Origin: an uncultured Clostridia bacterium
GTDB taxonomy: Bacteria; Bacillota; Clostridia; TANB77; CAG-508
Assembly (NCBI GenBank): GCA_934133175.1
Contig: CAKPAX010000008.1
Location: 1 to 62,046 of the forward strand
Reading direction: 5' to 3'
Length of the DNA: 62,046 nt
Shown one piece after another: positions 1 to 8,450 of this stretch. The notes below the pieces were generated by a model. That model made no database searches, was not told the origin of the DNA, and saw only the letters and a program-made list of their open reading frames with translations. Numbering within the stretch: position 1 is the first letter of the stretch; every line of letters begins with the position of its first letter. A program made the translations under genes and the position numbers.

Positions 1-461
1 TCACTACATATACGAACTGAATCATCAATCATAATATCAATATGATGTTCTATACATTTTTCAGTTTTAGAATGTTTATCAGATGCATCTGTTAATATTA
101 AATTATCACAATAAATATTATTATCTTTAAGCCACTCTTTTGTCATTTTTTTAGGATTTGTATAATCTCCATTATCTCTTCCTGTAATTATATAAATTAA
201 ATTTCCATCTTTATGTAATTTATCTATATATTCTTTTGCACCTTTAATAACTTTTAATTTTTTAGCAATTCTTTGTATGTTATTTTTATAAAAATTTTGT
301 TCTTCTGTTTCTGACCAATCGAACATACCATTTCTAATATTCTTAGCATTTTTATTAATGATACCTGTATTTCTTAATTGTTTATCATATTCTATATATT
401 CTTTTAATAATTCTTCATTAAAGTTTGAAATAACATTATCTATATCTATTCCTATATTCAT
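1..461 (-). CDS. HAD-superfamily 5'(3')-deoxyribonucleotidase-like protein (C-terminus cut by window edge)
   Basis: The frame opens at ATG 461-459, just behind a GGGGGAC ribosome-binding site, and stays open to base 1, so only the first ~153 residues are present. The N-terminus has the HAD nucleophile pattern (MNIGIDIDNVISNF, with D-x-D). A later segment reads LIYIITGR (HAD motif II threonine) and the visible end has MIDDS (motif IV acidic pair). This layout fits the NT5C-type nucleotidase group, which dephosphorylates pyrimidine (deoxy)nucleotides. Substrate is inferred from family resemblance only. It appears to be a single-gene unit, with about 150 bp of non-coding sequence before the next gene. 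Confidence 0.75.
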   Translation of the reverse strand, partial: MNIGIDIDNVISNFNEELLKEYIEYDKQLRNTGIINKNAKNIRNGMFDWSETEEQNFYKNNIQRIAKKLKVIKGAKEYIDKLHKDGNLIYIITGRDNGDYTNPKKMTKEWLKDNNIYCDNLILTDASDKHSKTEKCIEHHIDIMIDDSVRICS

Positions 462-610
462 TTGTCCCCCAAAAAATCATACAATAATTATCAAAATTAT
501 ACTATATACAATAGAAATATTCTAGTCTTAAAATATATTTAATTTTAGAAATGCTTATTTTAATAAAATTTAAATTCTATACTCTAAAATTCACCATGAC
601 AATAACAAAT

Positions 611-1292
611 TTAATTAATTGTTGTACTAGTTTTTCCTTTTCCAACTACTCTTTCTTGCAATGCTCTCCATGTATTACATCCTACAATTCCATCAACACT
701 AAGTCCCACCTTTGATTGAAAATTTCTAACAGCTGTATAAGTTTTTGTTCCAAATACTCCATCTAGTCCTCCTGTATTATAACCTAATGTATTTAAACCA
801 TCTTGTGCAATAAGTACATAAACCCCTTTACTTCTTTGTCTAATTAAGGGATAACCTCCAGTACTACATGCGGGGGTTCCTATTCGATCATCAAAGTGCA
901 CCCATGATGGTGTTAAAGAAATTGGTTCTACATAACTCCATATTTTAGAATTACTTGCACTATTCCATAAAACTCTTCTTTGTGTTTCATTCAAATTTTG
1001 TCCTACATCAAACGCAACCCCTGCGTAATGTTGACTTTGATTTCCATGACCACCGCTCATATGATCTTTTAAAAGCAAATCCTACATATATAGGTCTACC
1101 ATATATATATCTTTGACTATTCCAACTCTGCATAGTTCTTTTTGTTGTCCATAAAATATTACTTTTACTTGAACCCCTAAATTCTCTAACTCTCAGAGTT
1201 CCATTAGTATTATATGGCATGGATTGATTTTCTCCTCTATAATATGTCTCCATTCTATTTGTATCTTGATTATAAACTAATATTTTTGCCAC
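611..1292 (-). pseudogene. M15-type D-Ala-D-Ala carboxypeptidase with peptidoglycan-binding domain, split by a one-base frameshift
   Basis: Two overlapping frames encode the halves of one cell-wall peptidase. The first runs from GTG 1292 (AAAGGAG at 1301-1307; the ATG at 1310 lies inside that site). It ends its homology at ...VGFAFKRSYE. The second continues as GGHGNQSQHYAGVAFDVG. Removing one base near 1055 joins them. The span is 682 nt, one more than a multiple of three, giving a 226-residue protein. Zinc-site motifs typical of M15A are visible (S-x-H-x-x-G-x-A-x-D and WVHFD), followed by a C-terminal PG_binding_1 domain (LDGVFGTKTYTAVRNFQ). The joined protein matches a common clostridial architecture. 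Sequencing error and genuine inactivation cannot be separated from one sequence. Confidence 0.8.
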
Positions 1293-1294
1293 AC

Positions 1295-1336
1295 AAAAAA
1301 CTCCTTTCATAATTTTATATTATTTTATGAAAGGAG
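1295..1336 (-). terminator. Hairpin plus T-run after the sortase gene; its 3' arm is the M15 gene's ribosome-binding site
   Basis: On the minus strand CTCCTTTCAT (1336-1327) pairs with ATGAAAGGAG (1310-1301), and six T follow at 1300-1295. It looks like an intrinsic terminator for the sortase gene. AAAGGAG in the 3' arm is also the only ribosome-binding site for GTG 1292. Confidence 0.6.
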
Positions 1337-1355
1337 TTTAAAATTTGTTATTTTT

Positions 1356-2126
1356 TTATACTTCTTCTATAGCTCTTACTACTACTCTTTCTTTACTATC
1401 ATCTGTACAAGTAATTAAAGTAACTTCTCTTTTTCCATCTGTCTTTTGAGTTGTATCTCTAACATCTGTTGGATCTACATTATGCATATCATAAATTTTA
1501 TATGTTACTGTTGTTCCAGTTAAATCCATAATTTCTATAGAATCTCCTATATCCAATTTTGGAACTTTACTAAAAAACCTATTATTTCTATAATTATGTC
1601 CAACTATACAAAAATTACCTACTTCATTTGGGTTTGGTCCCCAAAATTTACATGGAGCTATTTTTAATAATGCATCTGATGTTTCAGAAAGTATTGGATA
1701 ATTTACATTTATTTTAGGAATTTTTACCACACCAACTGTAGCATATATGTTTCCATTATTGTCTTTATAAGTATTTGGTATTATTTGCTCTTTTACATTT
1801 GTATTAACCTTATTAACAGAAGCATTATTTACTACTGGTTGAATATCTTTTAATTCTTCTTCAGTAGTATCATCTAATGCTACCACTAAAACATTTCCTA
1901 CTGATTTTGCAGTCGTATCATCTTCTATTTCATCAATATTCATTGAAGATAAAATTTCTTGTGATACCGCTTCACTTCTATTTCTATCATATTCTGCATA
2001 AATACATACAGAACACAAAACAATTACTAAAAAAAGAGATAATATAAAATCAAATTTATACATCTTTTTCTTTCTTTTAAGTTCTGGTGTTATATATAAT
2101 TTTTGGGTTATAAGAATTTGATTCAT
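1356..2126 (-). CDS. Sortase, membrane-anchored transpeptidase
   Basis: 256 residues with AAAGGAG 6 nt before the ATG. A basic N-terminus and one membrane segment (about residues 24-44) are followed by an extracellular linker and the sortase domain (about 120-256). Catalytic residues are readable: His177 in VGHNYR, Cys240 in TLITC, and an Arg just downstream (247 or 251). Sortases join LPxTG-type proteins to peptidoglycan or to pilin partners. The TLITC motif and single N-terminal anchor suggest a class D- or E-like enzyme, but the class is inferred. A possible substrate in this window is the LPYTG protein at 30107-31769. The internal ATG before YKFDF is a weaker alternative start. Confidence 0.88.
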   Translation of the reverse strand: MNQILITQKLYITPELKRKKKMYKFDFILSLFLVIVLCSVCIYAEYDRNRSEAVSQEILSSMNIDEIEDDTTAKSVGNVLVVALDDTTEEELKDIQPVVNNASVNKVNTNVKEQIIPNTYKDNNGNIYATVGVVKIPKINVNYPILSETSDALLKIAPCKFWGPNPNEVGNFCIVGHNYRNNRFFSKVPKLDIGDSIEIMDLTGTTVTYKIYDMHNVDPTDVRDTTQKTDGKREVTLITCTDDSKERVVVRAIEEV

Positions 2127-2248
2127 TTTTATCTCCTTTCTCCAAATCTCCTATAAAAATTATAACATTTATACAATAAAAAATAAAGTACTTTTTTCAT
2201 TTATTCTTAAAATTTGTTATGAAAATTTCGCACTTTATTATATATGTG

Positions 2249-3106
2249 TTATACTAATTTGTTAGCAATTTGAGCAAACTCATCTAATGTAAGTTTTTCG
2301 GGTCTTATATTTATGTCAATATTTAATTCCTTTAAAACTTTAATTCCATCTTCCTTATTTAAAAATACTTTTGAATTTACTAGTGAATTTAACAATGTTT
2401 TTCTTCTTTGCATGAAAGCTTTTTTTATAATATTAAATAATAACTCTTTATTCTTAACTTCAATTGGTGGATTTTTTCTTATATTTAATTTTATTACTTC
2501 TGATGTTACTTCTGGTTCAGGAATAAATGAATTATTTTCTACTTCTAATATTTTTTCAGATGTACAATAATAATATATTGCATATGTTATTGCACCTGTA
2601 TTTTTTCCTCCTGGTATTTCTATAAGTCTATCTGCTACTTCCTTCTGTATCATAACAGTTATACTATTTATATCTAAATTGCTTTCTAATAATTTCATTA
2701 TTATTGGTGTAGTTATATAGTAAGGTAAATTTGCTACTATTTTTACATTTTTTATTTCATTATTTTGTTTTTGTTCTTTAATTATTTTATTCAAATCTGT
2801 TTTTAAAATATCATTATTTAAGATTTCAATATTATCATATAATTTAAATCTATCATTTAAAATTTTAATCATATTTTTATCTAATTCAACACAAATTACC
2901 TTATTAGCTTTTTCTAATAAAAATCTTGTTAGTGTTCCAAGACCTGGCCCTATCTCTATAACCAAATCTTCTTTTGTAATATTAGAATTATCTATAATTA
3001 AATCAACTACATTTTGATTTATTAAAAAGTTTTGTCCTAAACTTTTATTTGCTCTAATATTATATTTATTCATTATAAATCTTGTTTCTTCTAAAATATC
3101 ACTCAT
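2249..3106 (-). CDS. rsmA: 16S rRNA (adenine1518-N6/adenine1519-N6)-dimethyltransferase
   Basis: RsmA (KsgA) dimethylates two adjacent adenines in the 3'-terminal hairpin of 16S rRNA late in 30S assembly, using S-adenosylmethionine. The N-terminus has the family signature NKSLGQNFLI, then the SAM-binding loop EIGPGLGTLT and the catalytic motif NLPYY. At 285 residues the length is normal. I choose ATG 3106 because TGAGG sits 7 nt upstream; the GTG at 3118 is part of that site. It stands alone, divergent from the PASTA-PBP gene and downstream of no recognisable partner. Confidence 0.95.
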   Translation of the reverse strand: MSDILEETRFIMNKYNIRANKSLGQNFLINQNVVDLIIDNSNITKEDLVIEIGPGLGTLTRFLLEKANKVICVELDKNMIKILNDRFKLYDNIEILNNDILKTDLNKIIKEQKQNNEIKNVKIVANLPYYITTPIIMKLLESNLDINSITVMIQKEVADRLIEIPGGKNTGAITYAIYYYCTSEKILEVENNSFIPEPEVTSEVIKLNIRKNPPIEVKNKELLFNIIKKAFMQRRKTLLNSLVNSKVFLNKEDGIKVLKELNIDINIRPEKLTLDEFAQIANKLV

Positions 3107-3225
3107 ATCTAACCTCACTTATTTTATTTTACTATGGATTTATAATTTATACAATATTTAGTATTGATTTATATATTTTTTTACTATAAAATGTATATAA
3201 TTTAATTTTTAAAAATGGTGATATT

Positions 3226-5517
3226 ATGGAAAAAAATAATAAAAATAGAAATTCCAAAAAAACAAATAATAAAAAAGTAATAAAATTAAAAAATGATTTT
3301 AATGTTAATAATATGATATCAAACAAAAAATTAAAAACAATTACTATTGTAGTATCAATTTTATTGCTTGCTTTAATTATTAGAATTGCTTGGATTCAAT
3401 TTATACAAGGCTCTTCTTTAAAAGAAATGAGCTATTCTCAGCAAAATATTAACCAAATAATAAGTCCCAAAAGAGGTAATATATATGATTCTACAGGACA
3501 ATCTTTAGCAATTAGTACTCAGGTAGATACAATTACAATTAATCCAAAAAAAATCAAAGCAAAAGATAAAACAGATGAATCAACAAAAGCTCTACAAGAA
3601 AAAGTAGCAAAAGGTCTTTCAGAAATATTTGAACTTGACTATAATGAAACACTTGAAAAAGTTCAAAGTACTTCCGCTGTCGAAACAATTGCAAGAAAAG
3701 TTGAACAAGATAAAGTTGATGAATTGAAAACATGGATGAAAACAAATAAGATTACTGTTGGAATAAATATAGATGAAGATACAAAGAGATATTATCCTTA
3801 TTCAAGTTTAGCTTCTGCTGTAATAGGATTTTGTGGAACAGATAATGATGGTAGATATGGTATAGAAAATAAATGGAATTCTGTTTTATCTGGTACAGCC
3901 GGAAAAATAGTAAGTTCAAAAGATGGTAGTCAATCAGAAATTCCTAATAGTGAGCAAACTTACATTGCTGCACAAAACGGTAGTGATTTAACTCTTACTA
4001 TAGATATAAATATTCAAAACACAATAGAAAAATACTTAAAGCAAGCTGTAGAAGATAATTCTTGTGAAAGAGGCGGAAATGTAATCGTTATGAATCCTAA
4101 AACAGGTGATATATTAGGTATGGCTTCATATCCTAATTATGATTTAAATAATCCAAACTCTCCAAATTCAACATTATCTATAAATTGGGATTCATTATCA
4201 GCAGAAGAAAAATCTAACTCTTTATATAAAATGTGGTCAAATAAATCTATACATGAAACTTATGAACCAGGATCTACATTTAAAACAATAACTGCAGCAG
4301 TTGCTTTAGAAGAAAATATTACAGGAACAGATGTAACAAATGACTTTATATGTAATGGTTCAGAAAATGTTAATGGAACAGTAATTAAATGCTGGAGATC
4401 TACTCCTCATGGTTATTTAACATTAAGAGGTGCCCTAGAAAATTCTTGTAACCCTGCCCTTATGCAATTAGGTAAAAGAATTGGTGCATCTACATTATAT
4501 AAATATTATAAAGCATTTGGTCTGTTTGATAAAACAGGAGTTGCTCTACCAGGAGAATCAAATAGTATTTTTCATGATTTAAGTGACGTTGGCCCTGTTG
4601 AACTTGCTACAATGTCATTTGGACAAAGATTTAATGTAACACCTTTGCAAATGATAACTGCAATATCTGCAATAGCAAATGATGGTGTTTTAATGCAACC
4701 TAGAATAGTTAAAGAAATAACTAATTCAGAAACTGGAGCAAAAACAACTGTTGAACCAGTTACAGTAAGGCAAGTACTATCAAAACAAACTTCTGACAAA
4801 GTGAAATCAATGATGGAGTCTGTTGTACTACATGGAACAGGAGGAAATGCTAAAGTTAATGGATATTCAATTGGTGGTAAAACAGGAACATCTGAACCTC
4901 CTTCTGGTAATAAAGAAGCTGGTTATGTTGCATCATATGTTGCTATATCTCCAATTGAAAATACAGAAGTTGTATTATTATTAACACTATATAAACCTCA
5001 AGGAAAGAGCCATCAAGGTGGAACAATAGCAGGTCCAGTTGTTGGTCAAATGCTTTCAGAAATATTACCTTATTTAGAAGTATCATCTGAAGAAAGCTCA
5101 ACATCAACTACAACTTCAAATTCTACAAAAACCTTACCTAATGTTACTAATAAAACTGTAACTGAAGCAAAAAAAATATTAGAAGAATATGGTTTAACTG
5201 CAAGTTATTCTGTATCTGGAAATGCTAATAGTTTGTTAGTTACAGATCAAGTTCCAAAACCAGGAACACAACTATTATCTGGTTCAATTGTAAAATTATA
5301 TTCAGAAGAAAATAATGTACGTACTTCTGTAACAGTACCAGATTTAAAAGGAATGTCTGCAGCGCAAGCTACAAATTCTTTAAAATCTAAAAATTTAAAT
5401 ATAAGTATTGATGGAACAGGTGTTGTAATATCTCAAGATTATGCAAAAGATTCTACAGTTGAAGAAGGAACTGTTATAAAAGTAACACTAAAACAAAATA
5501 AAGGTGAAGCACACTAA
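3226..5517 (+). CDS. Class B penicillin-binding protein with two PASTA domains (SpoVD/PBP2x-like)
   Basis: A peptidoglycan DD-transpeptidase of 763 residues. It has a Lys/Asn-rich cytoplasmic tail, one membrane segment (about 38-58), and the dimerisation-domain start PKRGNIYD. The transpeptidase core shows all three motifs: S-x-x-K in EPGSTFKTITA, S-x-N in ENSCNPALM, and K-T-G in GGKTGTSEP. Two PASTA domains follow (about 640-695 and 700-760). This architecture is shared by FtsI/PBP2x, which act in division, and SpoVD, which makes spore cortex. No ftsL, spoVE or mur gene is adjacent, so the role cannot be decided here. The start follows GGTGAT, and the gene ends at a strong terminator. Confidence 0.9.
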   Translation: MEKNNKNRNSKKTNNKKVIKLKNDFNVNNMISNKKLKTITIVVSILLLALIIRIAWIQFIQGSSLKEMSYSQQNINQIISPKRGNIYDSTGQSLAISTQVDTITINPKKIKAKDKTDESTKALQEKVAKGLSEIFELDYNETLEKVQSTSAVETIARKVEQDKVDELKTWMKTNKITVGINIDEDTKRYYPYSSLASAVIGFCGTDNDGRYGIENKWNSVLSGTAGKIVSSKDGSQSEIPNSEQTYIAAQNGSDLTLTIDINIQNTIEKYLKQAVEDNSCERGGNVIVMNPKTGDILGMASYPNYDLNNPNSPNSTLSINWDSLSAEEKSNSLYKMWSNKSIHETYEPGSTFKTITAAVALEENITGTDVTNDFICNGSENVNGTVIKCWRSTPHGYLTLRGALENSCNPALMQLGKRIGASTLYKYYKAFGLFDKTGVALPGESNSIFHDLSDVGPVELATMSFGQRFNVTPLQMITAISAIANDGVLMQPRIVKEITNSETGAKTTVEPVTVRQVLSKQTSDKVKSMMESVVLHGTGGNAKVNGYSIGGKTGTSEPPSGNKEAGYVASYVAISPIENTEVVLLLTLYKPQGKSHQGGTIAGPVVGQMLSEILPYLEVSSEESSTSTTTSNSTKTLPNVTNKTVTEAKKILEEYGLTASYSVSGNANSLLVTDQVPKPGTQLLSGSIVKLYSEENNVRTSVTVPDLKGMSAAQATNSLKSKNLNISIDGTGVVISQDYAKDSTVEEGTVIKVTLKQNKGEAH

Positions 5518-5523
5518 AAAAAA

Positions 5524-5553
5524 AAGCACATAAATATTAGTATTTATGTGCTT
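5524..5553. terminator. Bidirectional intrinsic terminator
   Basis: A perfect stem (GCACATAAATA pairing with TATTTATGTGC, loop TTAG) is flanked by an A-run on the left and a T-rich run on the right. It lies between the convergent PBP and TSCPD genes and can serve both. Confidence 0.85.
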
Positions 5554-5557
5554 CTTT

Positions 5558-5812
5558 TTATCTTTGATTTTTCTTATATTTTTCTAATGCTCTTGCTACT
5601 TGATCTGGGCATGATGTTCCTCTCATACCACATGGAATACCTTTTAGCATTTCTATAACCTCATCAACAGTTCTACCTACTACTAATTTTGATACTCCTA
5701 CAGTATTTCCTGGACAACCACCTATTATTTGTAATTTTTTTATTATATTATTTTCTATTTCAAAAATCATTTTTCCTGAGCAAACACCTTCAGGTATATA
5801 TTCAAATTGCAT
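5558..5812 (-). CDS. TSCPD-domain protein, four-cysteine family (TIGR03905-like)
   Basis: A small protein of 84 residues. The four conserved cysteines are visible in EGVCSG, IGGCPGN, GIPCG and TSCPDQ; the last contains the T-S-C-P-D motif that names the family. The same domain occurs at the end of some ribonucleotide reductases, but the function of the stand-alone form is unknown. Metal binding through the cysteines is plausible but inferred. Of four clustered ATG codons, 5812 lies 9 nt behind AAGGAG (5822-5827) and is preferred; the ATG at 5830 precedes that site. Confidence 0.85.
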   Translation of the reverse strand: MQFEYIPEGVCSGKMIFEIENNIIKKLQIIGGCPGNTVGVSKLVVGRTVDEVIEMLKGIPCGMRGTSCPDQVARALEKYKKNQR

Positions 5813-5880
5813 TATCATCATCTCCTTCATAAAATAATTATAATAGAGGAAGCTCCAAAAATCAATAGCAATTTTTTACA

Positions 5881-6402
5881 TTATGTTTTACTATTTTTTA
5901 TTTCAATTCCAACAAATAGTATTGTTCTATTATTTTTTAAATATTCAGTTAAATAATTATTATATAAACTAATATCTACCTTTTTCCTTAAGTATTGAAA
6001 AAGATTAACAAAATATATCATCTCTTTTTTATTGTTATAAATTGTTGTTTCTAGTAATATACATTTTTTACATTCATTAACTTCTAATTCTGTTATTATT
6101 ATCCCATTATTTTCTATATCTTTATTTAATATTGAACAATAACAAAATATCGATTCTTTTATTTTATCCTTTTCTATAAAATTTAAATATATATTTAAAT
6201 TTTCATTATTTTCTAAACTCACGTTTACTTTTAGAAGAGAAAAAGAATATTCTAAGGCCTCTTCTATACTTGTGTAATTTATTTTTTTTATTCTTTGTTG
6301 CACTGATTCTTCAATTAATTTTTTTATAATATTTTCAGTAATTTCATTCTTTAATATATCAAATTTCATATTTGGCAGCCTATTTTCTTTATTAATTAAC
6401 AC
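5881..6402 (-). CDS. Hypothetical protein, second gene of the PD-(D/E)XK locus
   Basis: 173 residues, not recognised. Soluble, with no membrane segment or signal peptide. The N-terminal third is helical and charged; the centre looks like alternating beta strands, with Cys residues in FCYCS and CKKC. It starts at GTG 6402 only 19 bp after the PD-(D/E)XK gene and is surely cotranscribed with it. AAGGA sits unusually close to the start. Pairing of this protein with the upstream nuclease-like protein is the only clue to its role. Confidence 0.6.
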   Translation of the reverse strand: MLINKENRLPNMKFDILKNEITENIIKKLIEESVQQRIKKINYTSIEEALEYSFSLLKVNVSLENNENLNIYLNFIEKDKIKESIFCYCSILNKDIENNGIIITELEVNECKKCILLETTIYNNKKEMIYFVNLFQYLRKKVDISLYNNYLTEYLKNNRTILFVGIEIKNSKT

Positions 6403-6421
6403 ACATCCTTTCTATATTATT

Positions 6422-7060
6422 TTACTCCATTTTTTCATCTTTCCAATATTGGTCCAACAAAAAATCTAATTGCTTAATAGCCTTACAATTATCTATAGCA
6501 TATTGTTTTAATTCTCTATCACTTCCTTCTAAATATGCAATCCATGCATCTTCTTTATTTTCTATTAACTTTCTCTTTTTCAAAAATTTTTTTAACTCTA
6601 TTGTGTGAAGTTCTATATCCTTGTTTTCTTCTAATAAGTTAGTATTTTCTTTAATTTTAATAATTTTGTGATACTCTTTTGAACTAAAATAATTAAAATC
6701 TAATATATTTATAGTAATAGTATCCACTTCTTTATTTTGATCTTTATATTCTAATTGATTTCCATGTATTTGAGCATAATATAGTAATAATTTATTTTGG
6801 ATATAATACCCGTCAATAATTTGAATTCCTACATTTAATTCTTTATTATCTTTTGTAATAATTCTTACATCTGCAATACCAAAATTTTCTTCTTGTGGTA
6901 AAAATTTTGACATTTTTTCTAAGTATGGATGTAATTTTATCTCTTCTATTTCCACTTTTAAAAAAGCTTCTATAAAATCTTTTATTATATCTAAACTTGT
7001 CTCTTTGTTTAATACTTTCCTTAAAACATAATTGCTTTTAGACACAAAAAGTCTATTCAT
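6422..7060 (-). CDS. PD-(D/E)XK nuclease-family (Rpn/PDDEXK_2-like) protein, probably catalytically altered
   Basis: 212 residues that resemble the Rpn / putative-transposase family (PDDEXK_2). The N-terminus VLRKVLNKETSLDIIKDFIEAFL matches the usual helical start, and FGIADVRIITKDNKELNVGIQI corresponds to the nuclease core (D, a strand, then E-x-Q). In the last motif the expected acidic residue is Gly (NVGIQ), so cleavage may be lost. The family is linked to recombination-promoting nucleases and often occurs in many copies per genome. The 3' half is charged and helical. It is first in a two-gene unit preceded by a possible promoter with Spo0A-box-like sites. Confidence 0.65.
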   Translation of the reverse strand: MNRLFVSKSNYVLRKVLNKETSLDIIKDFIEAFLKVEIEEIKLHPYLEKMSKFLPQEENFGIADVRIITKDNKELNVGIQIIDGYYIQNKLLLYYAQIHGNQLEYKDQNKEVDTITINILDFNYFSSKEYHKIIKIKENTNLLEENKDIELHTIELKKFLKKRKLIENKEDAWIAYLEGSDRELKQYAIDNCKAIKQLDFLLDQYWKDEKME

Positions 7061-7242
7061 TTAACGCCTTCTTTCTAAATAATTTTAACTATCCTCCCTA
7101 TTACTTAATAATTTTAAAATAATTGATTTCTTATAAGATAAAACTTTAATGAGCTATAACTCTAATTGAAAAAATGTAACTTTGATAAAATAATTTTGAA
7201 TAAATATTTTTTGTTACGTAAATTATATAATTTATATTTTGA

Positions 7243-7316
7243 GTATAATATTTTTTTACATATATTGTCAACATTTTCGACAAAAATTTATTTCTTTTTC
7301 ATCGCAAAATTCGACA
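7243..7316 (-). promoter_or_regulatory. Candidate promoter with two upstream Spo0A-box-like sites
   Basis: On the minus strand TTGACA (7271-7266) is followed by TATACT after 18 bp, or TATTAT after 15 bp. Upstream, TTTGTCGAA reads at 7284-7276 and TGTCGAA at 7316-7310, matching the Bacillus subtilis Spo0A box. Function is inferred. Confidence 0.45.
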
Positions 7317-7428
7317 TTTGTGTAATTATTTTTAGAATTACTATTGTATTAAAAGTCTAAAATTCTTATTTTAATATAAAGCAAAGTATTTATATTATAA
7401 GAATTTCAACAATTTTCCTATAGCATAA

Positions 7429-7477
7429 TAAAATGCCTAAATATGTAATTATTTATTTTACAAATTTAGGCATTTTA
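7429..7477 (-). terminator. Terminator of the pyr operon
   Basis: AAAATGCCTAAAT (7430-7442) pairs with ATTTAGGCATTTT (7464-7476). The stem is followed on the minus-strand side by a T-rich stretch, just beyond the pyrD stop. Confidence 0.7.
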
Positions 7478-7502
7478 TCATTTTTAATTATATCTTTTAG
7501 CT

Positions 7503-8411
7503 CTAATTCATTTGAACTTTTCCTACAATATCATTTATATCATCTATATTGTGCATTTTCATGTAGTCTTCTATTCCTTTTACTGTATTAACACTAGTAT
7601 AAGGATCAATAAAATTACCTGCACCTATAGAAATTGCTTGAGCTCCTGCAAGCATAAATTCTATTGCATCATCTCCGTTTACAATTCCTCCCATTCCAAG
7701 AACTGGAATATTAACAGCTTGTGCAACTTGATATACCATTCTAACTGCAACTGGTTTTATAGCTGGACCAGAAAGTCCTCCAGTATTATTAGCCAAAACT
7801 GGTTTTCTTTTATTTATATCAATTTTCATTCCTAATAATGTATTTATTAAAGAAACTCCATCTGCTCCTGCATCTTCAACAGCTTTTGCAATACTTGCTA
7901 TATCTGTAACATTTGGTGTTAATTTTACAATTAAAGGTTTATCTAAAACTTTTCTAACTTCACTTGTAACTTGTTTAACACCTTCATATGTATTACCAAA
8001 TGCCATACATCCAGCTTTTACATTTGGGCAAGATAAATTTAACTCAACTCCGTCTATATCAAGAGTATTTAATATTTTGCAAAGTTCAACATATTCATCA
8101 ATTGAGCTTCCACAAGCATTTACAATTATGGCTGTATCAAACTTTCTAAGCCATGGTAAATCATTTTCTGCAAAATATTCAACTCCTGGATTTTGAAGTC
8201 CAATACTATTTAACATTCCACTTGCTGTTTCACATACTCTTGAAGGTTTATTTCCACTTCTTGGCTTTAATGATGTTCCTTTTGTTATAATTCCTCCTAA
8301 TTTACTTAAATCAAAAAACTCACTATATTCTCTTCCATATCCAAAAGTTCCTGAAGCAACTGTTACTGGATTTTTCATTTTTATTCCGGCTAAATTAACT
8401 TCTGTTTTCAT
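7503..8411 (-). CDS. pyrD: Dihydroorotate dehydrogenase B, catalytic subunit
   Basis: Oxidises dihydroorotate to orotate in pyrimidine synthesis. The 302-residue protein has the FMN-binding barrel of class 1B enzymes: VASGTFGYG near the N-terminus, NLSCPN in the middle, the active-site cysteine region VNACGSS, and GMGGIVNGDDA and GAGN near the C-terminus. Class 1B enzymes work as a heterotetramer with the iron-sulfur flavoprotein PyrK and pass electrons to NAD+; pyrK is directly upstream, 39 bp away. It is the last gene of pyrC-pyrF-pyrK-pyrD. Confidence 0.95.
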   Translation of the reverse strand: MKTEVNLAGIKMKNPVTVASGTFGYGREYSEFFDLSKLGGIITKGTSLKPRSGNKPSRVCETASGMLNSIGLQNPGVEYFAENDLPWLRKFDTAIIVNACGSSIDEYVELCKILNTLDIDGVELNLSCPNVKAGCMAFGNTYEGVKQVTSEVRKVLDKPLIVKLTPNVTDIASIAKAVEDAGADGVSLINTLLGMKIDINKRKPVLANNTGGLSGPAIKPVAVRMVYQVAQAVNIPVLGMGGIVNGDDAIEFMLAGAQAISIGAGNFIDPYTSVNTVKGIEDYMKMHNIDDINDIVGKVQMN

Positions 8412-8450
8412 ATTATTAATCTCCTTTTTAGTTTATATTAATTGGTAGAA

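Larger units (their letters stand above)
7061..7502. other. 442-bp gap with no credible gene
   Basis: It holds the promoter region of the 7060 gene (minus strand), about 170 bp of A+T-rich leader, and the terminator of the pyr operon at 7429-7477. The 64-codon plus-strand frame at 7166-7360 has no ribosome-binding site and a low-complexity product, so I do not call it. Confidence 0.6.

Noticed and set aside
7166..7360. Plus-strand 64-codon frame
   Set aside because: No ribosome-binding site, low-complexity Phe/Ile-rich product, and it overlaps a promoter region.
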